Source: Granulicella sapmiensis
GTDB lineage: Bacteria > Acidobacteriota > Terriglobia > Terriglobales > Acidobacteriaceae
Assembly (NCBI GenBank): GCA_026225395.1
Contig: JAMFSR010000031.1
Coordinates: 1-64,000 of the forward strand
Direction of reading: 5' to 3'
Length of the DNA stretch: 64,000 bases
A program made the translations under genes and the position numbers. Numbering within the stretch: the first letter of the stretch is position 1; every line of letters starts with the position of its first letter. Shown here one piece after another: positions 1 to 8,452 of this stretch. The notes under the pieces were generated by a model. That model was given only the letters and a program-made list of their open reading frames with translations. It had not been told where the DNA came from and made no database searches.

Positions 1-549
1 CGTCAGGCGATTACGCGTGCGATTGCCGACCAGGCGCGTACGATTCGTATCCCGGTCCACATGATCGAGACGATCAACAAGCTTATCCGCACAAGCCGTC
101 AGCTAGTGCAGGAGCTTGGTCGCGAGGCGAGCTCGGAAGAGATTGCCAAGCGCATGGATATTCCGGTGGCAAAGGTCCGCAAGGTGCTAAAGATTGCGCA
201 GGAACCGATTTCACTGGAGACGCCGATCGGTGAAGAGGAAGATTCGCATCTTGGCGACTTCATCGAAGATCGCATGGCTGTCAGCCCGTCTGACGCTGTG
301 ATCTCGGTCAACCTGAAGGAGTACACGTCGCAGGTGCTGCGCACGCTGACCCCGCGTGAAGAGCGTGTGATCAAGATGCGCTTTGGGCTTGAGGATGGAT
401 CGGAGCACACGCTGGAAGAGGTCGGGCAGAGCTTCCAGGTGACGCGTGAGCGCATTCGGCAGATAGAGGCCAAGGCGTTGCGCAAGCTGCGGCATCCGTC
501 GCGCTCGCGCAAGCTGAAGGCGTTTGTGGATGGTGTGAAAGAGATGTAG
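1..549 (+). CDS. rpoD: RNA polymerase primary sigma factor RpoD, C-terminal part (5' end outside window)
   Basis: The frame is open from base 1 and encodes the last 182 residues of a group 1 sigma-70 factor, which directs RNA polymerase to housekeeping promoters. The first residues ([18 protein letters not shown]) are the end of region 2.4, which reads the -10 element. Region 3 follows ([20 protein letters not shown]), then the region 4 helix-turn-helix ([20 protein letters not shown]), which reads the -35 element. The ATG at 61 is internal and not the true start. The product cannot be an alternative sigma factor because the region 2.4 and 4.2 signatures are those of RpoD. A terminator hairpin follows at 566-606. 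Confidence 0.95.
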   Translation, partial: RQAITRAIADQARTIRIPVHMIETINKLIRTSRQLVQELGREASSEEIAKRMDIPVAKVRKVLKIAQEPISLETPIGEEEDSHLGDFIEDRMAVSPSDAVISVNLKEYTSQVLRTLTPREERVIKMRFGLEDGSEHTLEEVGQSFQVTRERIRQIEAKALRKLRHPSRSRKLKAFVDGVKEM

Positions 550-565
550 GTTCAGGTTTTCGCCG

Positions 566-606
566 AAAGTAAGAAGGGATGCGCTTCGGCGCGTCCCCCT
601 TACTTT
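566..606 (+). terminator. Intrinsic terminator after rpoD
   Basis: A long imperfect stem closed by a GCGC-TTCG-GCGC tetraloop (581-592) ends in CTTACTTTT. The outer arms GTAAG and CTTAC pair, and the inner GGGATGCGC arm pairs with GCGCGTCCC. It lies 17 bases after the rpoD stop codon. Confidence 0.7.
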
Positions 607-734
607 TGAAGAGAGCGAGTGTCGAGGCATGTTGTGGTTGAATATTCTCGCAGGGAAAGAGGCATCCGTTTCGTTGAGCCACTTGCAGGATCAACGGAGA
701 TGGACAAACTTGCATCAGACTCGTTCGGAGCCGC

Positions 735-1880
735 TTGACCGCACAAAGCCAAATAGCGAATCCCGATCGGCCTTATTATCCGGCGCTCGACGGTCTCCGC
801 GCTATCGCGGTTCTAATGGTCTTCGCCACGCACTATCTTTCGTTCGAGGCTGGCTGGATTGGCGTCAACCTATTCTTCGTGCTGTCTGGCTTTCTCATCA
901 CTGGCATTCTGTTTGATAGTCAAGATCGTCGCCATCGATTCCGCGACTTTTATGCTCGTCGCGCCCTGCGTATCTTCCCACTTTATTATGCGGTTTGGCT
1001 GGGCTTGCTGTTGCTGACGCCACTGGTGCATATCGATTGGAAGCCGATCAATCTGCTGTGGCCGCTGTACCTCGGCAATTTCATCGGAGTTTTAAAAACT
1101 CTTTATCCATCGCACAATTACTCTCTTGGCATCATCAGCCATCCTTTAGTGTCTCAGCCGTTACAAATCCTTTACATCAATTCGGGACATTTCTGGTCGC
1201 TTTGCCTGGAGGAGCAGTTCTACCTGATCTGGCCCCTTGTTGTTTATTCCGTGCGCAAACGTATTGCGCTTCTGCGCATCTGCATAGGTGGTGTCGTTCT
1301 CGTCACGCTGCTTCGTCTGGCCTGCCATTTCGTCTTCAGCAGCAAGTTCGTCGGTGCGGTTGTCTTACACAATCTCATCTTCTTCCGGTTCGATGAGTTC
1401 CTTGTGGGTGGCGCAGCGGCCCTCGTCCTGCGCGGCAGCAGCGCCGTCCGCCTGCGTGCTGCTGGCTCCTGGCTTTTCTGGGTCGCTACCATTCTCCTGG
1501 TTGTGTGCCGCCTCTATCCGCGACTCTTCAACCGCCTCGTCCCCAACCCGCTCGGACAAGCGACGTGGATCTTTTACTTCGGCATCACGATAGCGGACCT
1601 GCTTGCCCTGGGCATCATTCTGATGTGTCTGAACCCCCGGAACTGGCTCTCCCGCTTGTTGAAAATTTCACCCCTACGGGCGCTGGGGAAAATTAGCTAT
1701 GGATTTTATGTATTTCATGATTTGCCCAGTCACTATTACCGCTATCTGATGTTTCGCTGGACCTCCAGCCCCGGCGCTGCGGTTGCATTCGCTTTCTGCG
1801 GCACGCTCTTGCTATCCATAGCGAGCTACTTCCTGCTGGAACGGCCATTCCTTAAACTGAAGCTTCGTTACGAGGACTGA
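735..1880 (+). CDS. Membrane acyltransferase, OafA/Acyl_transf_3 family
   Basis: A 381-residue multi-pass membrane protein of the acyltransferase 3 family, which transfers acetyl or other acyl groups to surface polysaccharides. The N-terminal LDGLRAIAVLMVF helix leads to the conserved His33 (ATHY). FFVLSGFLI (about 47-55) and RRALRIFPLYY (75-85) are family hallmarks, and about ten hydrophobic segments follow. The C-terminal LLERPFLKLK motif is also typical. The start is the TTG at 735, with GGAG 6 bases upstream, because no in-frame ATG precedes the conserved N-terminus. It is the first gene of a surface polysaccharide cluster. The acyl group and acceptor cannot be told from sequence. Confidence 0.85.
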   Translation: MTAQSQIANPDRPYYPALDGLRAIAVLMVFATHYLSFEAGWIGVNLFFVLSGFLITGILFDSQDRRHRFRDFYARRALRIFPLYYAVWLGLLLLTPLVHIDWKPINLLWPLYLGNFIGVLKTLYPSHNYSLGIISHPLVSQPLQILYINSGHFWSLCLEEQFYLIWPLVVYSVRKRIALLRICIGGVVLVTLLRLACHFVFSSKFVGAVVLHNLIFFRFDEFLVGGAAALVLRGSSAVRLRAAGSWLFWVATILLVVCRLYPRLFNRLVPNPLGQATWIFYFGITIADLLALGIILMCLNPRNWLSRLLKISPLRALGKISYGFYVFHDLPSHYYRYLMFRWTSSPGAAVAFAFCGTLLLSIASYFLLERPFLKLKLRYED

Positions 1881-1995
1881 AGTCCAGAGTCAAAGGCCTT
1901 GGGTTTGCGCTCATAGACAGGGCGATTGAGGGCTCGAGAGTGTCCAGAAATCCGTTCAGTCTGCGAAAACTTCGTCGTGTCACTACACTGATGGG

Positions 1996-3039
1996 ATGCG
2001 TGCTCTTCCCAATCTGGATTTAATTCGATCCGTTGCGGTACTCTCCGTGGTTGTCGAGCACGTTCTTCTCGCCTACCAGATACAGAAAATCGGTTACTGG
2101 CAAATTGCATGGATGGGCGTGGTCGGCGTTTTCATCTTCTTTGTTCATACCTCGCTGGTGCTTATGTGGTCTCTTGAGCGCAAACCCCACACGCTTGATT
2201 TCTATATCCGCCGGATTTTTCGTATCTATCCGCTTGTTCTTTTTGCGATTGCGATCACACTGATCTTCCGCGCGCCGGTTGACGGTACCCCTGTGAGCTT
2301 CTTTCACTACGCTTCGCCACCCACCTACAAAGATGTTGTCTTCGCGGGACTGCTTCTTCCCAATCTGCACGGTAACTACCTTCCGGTAGGCGTTATGTGG
2401 AGTTTGCCCTACGAGGTGCAGATGTACCTCGGACTTCCGTTGCTGTTCTTCTTCGTGCGTCGCAACTTCAGCCTTTGGCCGCTGCTAGTTTTCTGGGGAT
2501 TTATCGTCGCAATCTGCAGGGTGACATTCCCGGGTGTGGCCCACAACTTCTTCCTCTGCATTCCATACTTTCTTCCTGGAATAATGGCATATGTAGGCTT
2601 TGGCCGCTATAAGGCAAAGCTGCCCGCTTGGGCTCTCCCGATTTTCCTCCTTCTTCTGTGGTGCGTATTCATGATCCAGCCGGGCTGGAGGCTTGCAAGT
2701 TGGCTGTGTCTCCTCGTGGGATTAGGCTTGCCGACTTTTCGTCAGATTTCAGCTCGTTGGCTCATCAAACTTAGTCACCAAGTGGCGAAATATTCTTATA
2801 GCCTGTATCTGGCGCATCCTTTTTCGCTCGTCTTGGGCCTCTATCTGCTGCCGCACCGGCCCCTCTTTCTTCAGCTTTTCGTCATTATCGGGTCGCTGAC
2901 GATTTTTTCAGCGGTGGGCTATCATCTGCTTGAAGAGCCTATGATCCGAATCGGTTCGTTCTTAGCGAACCGCGCAGAGAAACGCTACGAACAGAAGGAA
3001 GCTGAGCAGCTTCGCGTTCTTCCCACCGCGATTCAGTAA
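1996..3039 (+). CDS. Membrane acyltransferase, Acyl_transf_3 family (second copy)
   Basis: A 347-residue multi-pass protein of the same family as the gene at 735. It begins LPNLDLIRSVAVLSVVVEH with the expected catalytic His22, has RRIFRIYPL at about 72-80, and closes with HLLEEPMIRIG. The usual FFVISGFLI segment reads FFVHTSLVLM here, so it is a divergent subgroup. An ATG at 1991 is in another frame; the start at 1996 puts the catalytic helix at the extreme N-terminus as in relatives. Its upstream sequence (near 1877) resembles the sequence upstream of the decayed copy at 3114, which suggests local duplication. Confidence 0.83.
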   Translation: MRALPNLDLIRSVAVLSVVVEHVLLAYQIQKIGYWQIAWMGVVGVFIFFVHTSLVLMWSLERKPHTLDFYIRRIFRIYPLVLFAIAITLIFRAPVDGTPVSFFHYASPPTYKDVVFAGLLLPNLHGNYLPVGVMWSLPYEVQMYLGLPLLFFFVRRNFSLWPLLVFWGFIVAICRVTFPGVAHNFFLCIPYFLPGIMAYVGFGRYKAKLPAWALPIFLLLLWCVFMIQPGWRLASWLCLLVGLGLPTFRQISARWLIKLSHQVAKYSYSLYLAHPFSLVLGLYLLPHRPLFLQLFVIIGSLTIFSAVGYHLLEEPMIRIGSFLANRAEKRYEQKEAEQLRVLPTAIQ

Positions 3040-3113
3040 TACATCGCGGAGATCCCCAAATTGGAGCATTCGTTGCGAAGTCTGAAGTCCACAGCGAAGG
3101 TCTTGGCTTGTCG

Positions 3114-3641
3114 ATGAAACCTCTGAAGAAGACCGGCTATCTGCCGAGCCTGGATGGCTGGCGTGCTCTCTCGATCCTCGGCGTTCTGCTGGATCATGGA
3201 TCAACTATCTGATTTGGTTCGTGGAGTCTTCGTTCCCTGCAGGATGTGGGCGGCAGCTTCGTCATTATGTTTTTTGCGATCAGCGGCATTCTTATCTGCA
3301 CTCGCATCCTTGAAGAAGAAAGCCTGCTGGGCACGCTGAATATTCGTGGGTTCTATATTCGGCGCTTCTTTCGCATTCAGCCGGCGTCTTTTGTGTACCT
3401 CGCCGTTATTGCAGTCTTAGTCTTTGCTGGTTGGATCGTTCAACCCTGGAAGTTCTGGTTTGGCGCGCTACTGATGGTGCGCAATTATCAACTCAACGTA
3501 ACCTTTGGTTTCGCCTGTCTAAGCTTCTATCTTGTGGAGAAGCCGTTTATGCGCAGGGGTCACCGTCTGGCGCCGCCAGCAACACCTGGGCGCAAAGACC
3601 TCGCTGACGATCCCTCCATCGAGCGCGCCCTCGAAGTGTAA
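3114..3641 (+). pseudogene. Decayed third acyltransferase: in-frame stop plus large internal deletion
   Basis: From the ATG at 3114 the frame encodes a normal family N-terminus (YLPSLDGWRALSILGVLLDH). It meets TGA at 3210-3212 and then continues in the same frame as SWSLRSLQDVGGSFVIMFFAISGILICTR, the expected next block. After RRFFRIQPASFVYLAVIAVL the protein jumps from LLMVRNYQLN straight to SFYLVEKPFMRR, the motif normally found at the C-terminus of a protein about 350 residues long. About half the usual length is missing, so a read error at the stop codon alone would not restore a functional gene. Residues after the final motif are ordinary tail sequence. Confidence 0.8.
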
Positions 3642-3709
3642 TCTAGTGAGTACGGTCGATGCGAGACCAGTTCAACTGCCTTTCCAACCAGCGGAGACAA
3701 TCTTAGTCC

Positions 3710-5509
3710 ATGTCCAATAGCCAATCCTTTAGCATTCGGTTCTGGCTTTCCAGCAACCGATATCAAGTCTTGGCGTTCCTCTTCTGCTTTCTCTTTGGCG
3801 CGGCCCTTATTGCGAACGTGGAGCTGGGTGGCGAAGCGAGCTGGTTCTGGTATGCGACGCTGGTCCACCATGGCGTGAGGCTCTATGCGGATTTACATAC
3901 TCCGCTGCAGCCATTCTACGTACTGGAAACTGACGTCTGGATGATGCTGACCGGTAAGAGCGTTCTCGCTTACGAGACACTGGCGCTGATTCATGTTTTT
4001 GTGCTCTGCCTCGGGATGTTGTTGTTGCTACGCGAGTCTGCATGGCCGGATTGGCGAAAGGCCTGCATTTTCGCGATGGCCTTTTTCGTCGACATCTTCT
4101 TCGTCGCCTTTCGCTTCGACGACTTTCACGTCGTCAACGATATCTTCGTGCTCTATGCGATGGTGGTCCTGTTGCGCTTGTACCACGCCGAAACACTTCG
4201 GCGGCAGCTCACATGGGTGGCAGTTGCGGGAGTCATCGCCGGTCTCTCGTTTACGAACAGATCCACTGACGGCGGCACGCTTCTCACCGCCACTGGGTTG
4301 TGTGTGTTGTTCCTGTCACAGCGAAGTAAGACAATCTCGACAGTGCTCTATAGCCTGTGTGTGGGAGCGACGATCGCTTTAATCGTCCACCTGACAGGCG
4401 ATACGTTTCACGATTACCTGGCTAACTCGATCTTCCACGCGGCAGCGGCCAAGGGTGGCACCAGCGTGGTAATGAGGGGGCCTTATCTGGCCGTGCTGGA
4501 CAACTTGCACCGCGTTACGCATAGCAAGCGCAGTTTCTGGTTTCTCGGCCTCGTGGCTGTAGGCGCGCTGGCCAGGCGCTACTGGAAGGATACGGCGGGT
4601 GCGGTCGTTAGCGCCGAGCTGGTGGCCGCGGTGCTGGCCGCCTTTGGGTTGGCCCTGATGCCGATTCGTCGGGCCTTGTGGAACGGCGTCTTTATTACGT
4701 CTATCAATGCGACCGTGCAGACGCTGCTGTATCTGCTTTGCCTTTGGGTCGTTATTCGTCTGTTGATGGCGAAGTTCGGAAGCGAAAGGCGCAGGTGGGA
4801 CGCGCGGGAGATGCTGATCTTCATACCGGTGGCGACCCTGGTTTCGGCGGCCGTGTCACAGGCCAACGGAACTTCGAACAGCACAATCAGCATGGCGCTG
4901 CTGTTTCTACTGGCGACGTTTTGGCTACCGTTCGATGGGCGCTTTCGGTGGCTGAGCGATTCGGTGGTAGCAGTGGCGCTGGTGATAGCCGTAGCGGGAA
5001 TGGTGGACAAGGCCAACACGCCATACTGGTGGAACGCCTATCTGTACCAGCCAATGTTTCAAGGTCGTGAGTGGTATCGCCATCCCGTGTATGGGCCGAT
5101 GTATATCGAATCAAACGCACTGCGTTTCAATCAGTCCGTTTGCCGCAACATTGATCCGCAGGGACCTCAGCCTGAGTTTCTATCGCTGCCTTACTCGTAT
5201 GCCAACTATTTTTGCGCGACCCCTCCGTGGCACAACTACGTACAAACCTGGTTCGACACCACAACGCCGGAGACCGTGCAAACGCTGATGCAGCAGCTTA
5301 ATGATGCGCCACCGAAGTGGATTCTGTATGAACGCCAGATCTTTGTCCTGAGTGCCCACGAGGTGGAGTACAACGGCGGCAAACCCATCGCGCATCGCGC
5401 GCTGGACGAAATGATCATGGAGAAGCTGGCCAGCCACCAATGGAAGCTGGTGGATCGTCAGGACTATTTGGAAGGCGAGGGATGGTACCTCATCCAAACT
5501 CATCCTTAG
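3710..5509 (+). CDS. Large multi-pass membrane protein, probable GT-C type glycosyltransferase
   Basis: A 599-residue protein with roughly ten or more hydrophobic segments and a hydrophilic C-terminal third (about residues 440-599). The N-terminal pattern GGEASWFWYATLVHHG followed by LYADLHTPLQPFYVLE resembles the first periplasmic loop of the GT-C fold (ArnT/PMT-like), in which an acidic residue early in the chain acts in sugar transfer from a lipid-linked donor. That assignment is by pattern only. It sits between the acyltransferases and the sugar-nucleotide enzymes, so a role in building or modifying a surface glycan fits. The substrate is unknown; a non-enzymatic polysaccharide membrane protein is the alternative. 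Confidence 0.6.
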   Translation: MSNSQSFSIRFWLSSNRYQVLAFLFCFLFGAALIANVELGGEASWFWYATLVHHGVRLYADLHTPLQPFYVLETDVWMMLTGKSVLAYETLALIHVFVLCLGMLLLLRESAWPDWRKACIFAMAFFVDIFFVAFRFDDFHVVNDIFVLYAMVVLLRLYHAETLRRQLTWVAVAGVIAGLSFTNRSTDGGTLLTATGLCVLFLSQRSKTISTVLYSLCVGATIALIVHLTGDTFHDYLANSIFHAAAAKGGTSVVMRGPYLAVLDNLHRVTHSKRSFWFLGLVAVGALARRYWKDTAGAVVSAELVAAVLAAFGLALMPIRRALWNGVFITSINATVQTLLYLLCLWVVIRLLMAKFGSERRRWDAREMLIFIPVATLVSAAVSQANGTSNSTISMALLFLLATFWLPFDGRFRWLSDSVVAVALVIAVAGMVDKANTPYWWNAYLYQPMFQGREWYRHPVYGPMYIESNALRFNQSVCRNIDPQGPQPEFLSLPYSYANYFCATPPWHNYVQTWFDTTTPETVQTLMQQLNDAPPKWILYERQIFVLSAHEVEYNGGKPIAHRALDEMIMEKLASHQWKLVDRQDYLEGEGWYLIQTHP

Positions 5510-5553
5510 CTGGAAACTCGGCATCGTAAGATGAAGACATCCTTTGGAGGGTT

Positions 5554-6537
5554 ATGCTCGCTACTGTAGCCGGGGTCCGGCCCCATCTGGAACGTGTGCT
5601 GATTACCGGCGCTTCGGGCACGCTGGGGTATAATGTTGTCCGCCATCTGGCTTTGAACCATCCGGAGATGCGTTTGCTCCTGCTGATGCGGCGTCCTGAT
5701 CCGGAGCTGTTTGCAGGTTTCGGCAATGTGACGATAGAGCAGGTGGATATGGCCGATACGGTCCGCCTGAAGCAGGCGGTAGCGAACTTTCAGCCAAATG
5801 CCATCATTCATTCCGCGGCCAGCGGTGTTCGGCCCTCCGCTTTCAGCTACTTCGATTTTGTGGATCTCAACGTAGCGGCAACGCTGCACCTGTTCCGCGC
5901 CTCGTGCGATGTGGACCACTGTCACTTTATCAATGTGAGCACAGGGATGGTTTATGGATCGCAGGAGCGGCCCTGCCGCGAAAGCGATCCGGTGAATACG
6001 CTGCATCCGTATGGAGCGAGCAAGGCTGCTGCCGACTGCCTGCTGCGTGCCGGAGCCGAGAAACTCAACCGTCATCTGACGATCGTTCGGCCGTTCTCGT
6101 TTACTGGGCTGCATGATGGCGGCGACCGGTTGTTTCCGACGCTGCTGCGTTGCGCGCAGGAGGGCCGGCCCTTCGTGATGTCTTCAGGGACGCAGTTGCG
6201 CGACTTCTGCGCGGTGCAGGATGTTGTGGATGCGATTGCGATGATCCTCGAAGAAGGCGATCAGCCGAGCCGCGACATCTTCAACATCGGTAGCGGGCGC
6301 GCGGTTTCGCTCGGGCGCATCGTGCATTCTGTGGTGAAGCAATTGGCCCTTGACGTTGACGTGCAGATGGGCGCGCGGCCGTTTCATCCACTCGAGCCGC
6401 TGAGTCTGGTGGCGGACATCTCTCGTACGCAGAGCCTGGGTTGGCAGCCGCGGACGAACCTCGCGTATGCTGTATGGGAGCTCGCCCGAGCCTCATTCAG
6501 CCAATTACCCGTCACGGAGCCAGAGCGATACTTATGA
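5554..6537 (+). CDS. NAD-dependent sugar-nucleotide epimerase/dehydratase (extended SDR)
   Basis: A 327-residue extended short-chain dehydrogenase. The nucleotide-binding motif GASGTLG appears near residue 15, and the catalytic dyad as YGASK in HPYGASKAAADCLL. STGMVYG supplies the active-site Ser/Thr block. Such enzymes epimerise, dehydrate or reduce NDP-sugars. The start at 5554 is supported by GGAGGG just upstream. Its stop overlaps the next gene's start as ATGA (6534-6537), so the two are translationally coupled. The length is typical. The exact sugar is not identifiable. Confidence 0.85.
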   Translation: MLATVAGVRPHLERVLITGASGTLGYNVVRHLALNHPEMRLLLLMRRPDPELFAGFGNVTIEQVDMADTVRLKQAVANFQPNAIIHSAASGVRPSAFSYFDFVDLNVAATLHLFRASCDVDHCHFINVSTGMVYGSQERPCRESDPVNTLHPYGASKAAADCLLRAGAEKLNRHLTIVRPFSFTGLHDGGDRLFPTLLRCAQEGRPFVMSSGTQLRDFCAVQDVVDAIAMILEEGDQPSRDIFNIGSGRAVSLGRIVHSVVKQLALDVDVQMGARPFHPLEPLSLVADISRTQSLGWQPRTNLAYAVWELARASFSQLPVTEPERYL

Positions 6538-7295
6538 TGAACCCCCGTAGTTCTGAGGCTTCGTCTTCCACCTCGCAAGTACCCCTGCAACTCTCCATCT
6601 GCATTCCCGCTTACCGCGAAGCGGCAAGCCTTGCAATCATCTTGCCTGGGATTTTTGAAGCAGCGGCGGCGCTTACGCCGGACTTTGAAGTGTTGATCGT
6701 AGACACGCAGGAACCGATGGACGAAACAGCGGAGGTTTGCGCGGCGCATGGAGCGCGGCATGTTCGACGCAGCGGCGGCAATACGTTCGGTGATGCCGTG
6801 CGCACAATCATCACAGAAGCGCGCGGATGCTACATGCTCTGCATGGACGCGGACGGAAGCCACAGCCCGCAATACTTTGCGTCGATGTGGGCGCTGCGGG
6901 AACAGAACGATCTCACGATCGGCAGCCGCTACGTATCGGGCGGACACACGGAAAACCCAGCGGTGTTGGTGGCCATGTCCTATCTGCTGAACCTGACGTT
7001 CCGGGTGGCTTTCTCGATCAAAGCAAAGGATGTGACCAACAGCTTCCGGCTCTACCACCGCGAGATGCTCACGCCGCTGCGGCTGGAGTCCGACAACTTC
7101 GACATCCTGGAAGAGATCCTGATCAAGGCGAGCATACGCAATCCAAAACTGCGTATAGGGGAAGTACCGGTAACGTTCAGCCGGCGCAAGGCCGGTGAGT
7201 CCAAGCGAAAGCTGGTGCAGTTTGTATTTGGATACTTGAAGACGCTACGAAAGCTCCGCTCGTTTGCGGCAGCTGCGCGCAAGGAGAATGCTTAA
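6534..7295 (+). CDS. Family 2 glycosyltransferase (GT-A fold)
   Basis: A 253-residue glycosyltransferase. The core LSICIPAYREAASLAIILPG (from about residue 20) opens the GT2 fold. DADGSHSPQYFASM carries the DxD-type metal and nucleotide-sugar site, and TIGSRYVSGG is the usual following block, as in dolichyl-phosphate mannose synthase-like members. The C-terminal part (RRKAGESKRKLVQFVFGYLK) is the common membrane-proximal tail with no clear transmembrane helix. The start at 6534 gives an ATGA overlap with the epimerase upstream; an ORF can be extended further upstream but would run through the epimerase. It is flanked by two NDP-sugar epimerases, which suggests they make its donor. Confidence 0.87.
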   Translation: MMNPRSSEASSSTSQVPLQLSICIPAYREAASLAIILPGIFEAAAALTPDFEVLIVDTQEPMDETAEVCAAHGARHVRRSGGNTFGDAVRTIITEARGCYMLCMDADGSHSPQYFASMWALREQNDLTIGSRYVSGGHTENPAVLVAMSYLLNLTFRVAFSIKAKDVTNSFRLYHREMLTPLRLESDNFDILEEILIKASIRNPKLRIGEVPVTFSRRKAGESKRKLVQFVFGYLKTLRKLRSFAAAARKENA

Positions 7296-7297
7296 GC

Positions 7298-8314
7298 ATG
7301 AAGGCTTTAATTACGGGTGGTGCGGGTTTTGTGGGGTCCAATCTTGCGGCATCTCTGCTGGCAAAAGGCGAAAGCGTTGTAGTGTTCGATTCGCTGGCGC
7401 GGCATGGGGCGTCGGAGAACCTGGCATGGCTGCGTTCGCTGGGAATGGACCACTTCATCCATGGCGACATCCGCAACGCGTTCGATGTGGAACAGACCGT
7501 GAAGAGCGTAAAGCCCGATGTGATCTTCCATCTTGCAGGGCAGGTCGCAATGACGACTTCGATGGAGAGCCCGCGGCGCGACTTCGAGATCAACGTGCTG
7601 GGCTCGATCAATGTTCTGGAAGCCGTGCGGCAGTACACACCGAAGACGGCGATCGTGTATGCGTCGTCGAACAAGGTGTATGGCAACCTCGATCATCTTG
7701 ACCTGGTGGAAGCGGCCACGCGGTATCATCCGCGCGACGCGCAGAAGGGTGTGGATGAGTCGGTCGCGATTGAGTTCCATACGCCCTATGGTTGCTCGAA
7801 GGGTGCGGCCGATCAGTACATGCTGGACTACGCCCGCGGATTTGGGTTGAACACCGTGGTGTTTCGGCACTCGACGATCTATGGCGGCCGTCAGTTCGCC
7901 ACCTACGACCAGGGATGGGTGGGCTGGTTCTGCCGGCAGGCAATTGAGTCGAAGACCGATCCGGAGCGCGCGGCGTTTACGGTTTCAGGCGATGGCAAGC
8001 AGGTGCGCGATCTGCTGCACGTCTCGGACGCGGTGAATGCCTATATTTCGGCCTACAAGCACATTGACGCGGCGCGCGGGCAGGCGTTCAACATCGGTGG
8101 CGGCATAGAGAACAGCATGTCGCTTCTCGAACTGCTGCTCCATCTTGAAAAACGGTTGGGCATCAAGCTCAAGTACAAGCACCTGCCGTGGCGGCAGAGC
8201 GATCAGAAGTTCTTTGTGGCGGATAACTCGAAGGCTGAGCGGCTTATCCAGTGGGTGCCGAAGATGTCCAAGGAGCAGGGCATCGAGGACACGATCGCGT
8301 GGGAGTCACGCTAG
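7298..8314 (+). CDS. NAD-dependent epimerase similar to CDP-paratose 2-epimerase
   Basis: A 338-residue extended SDR with TGGAGFVGSNLA at the N-terminus and YGCSK as the catalytic YxxxK. The blocks HLAGQVAMTTSMESPRRDFE, YASSNKVYGNL and FRHSTIYGGRQFATYDQGW match the CDP-paratose 2-epimerase (tyvelose epimerase) subgroup rather than UDP-glucose 4-epimerases. That would make a 3,6-dideoxyhexose, an unusual surface sugar, although none of the other CDP-dideoxyhexose genes is in the window. The start lies 2 bases after the GT2 stop codon with AAGGAG ahead. Confidence is high for the superfamily and moderate for the substrate. Confidence 0.8.
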   Translation: MKALITGGAGFVGSNLAASLLAKGESVVVFDSLARHGASENLAWLRSLGMDHFIHGDIRNAFDVEQTVKSVKPDVIFHLAGQVAMTTSMESPRRDFEINVLGSINVLEAVRQYTPKTAIVYASSNKVYGNLDHLDLVEAATRYHPRDAQKGVDESVAIEFHTPYGCSKGAADQYMLDYARGFGLNTVVFRHSTIYGGRQFATYDQGWVGWFCRQAIESKTDPERAAFTVSGDGKQVRDLLHVSDAVNAYISAYKHIDAARGQAFNIGGGIENSMSLLELLLHLEKRLGIKLKYKHLPWRQSDQKFFVADNSKAERLIQWVPKMSKEQGIEDTIAWESR

Positions 8315-8452
8315 TGAATGGAACTGCTTCAAAGGGCAGTGGCGTTGCGCTGGCATGCAATCTCAGGCTGGAGTGGGGAATTGGAACAGTTTTGATGGCT
8401 TGATCGGACTTTTCCAAACGGCTATTTCGAAGCGTTGGGTTATTCTCTGCGA

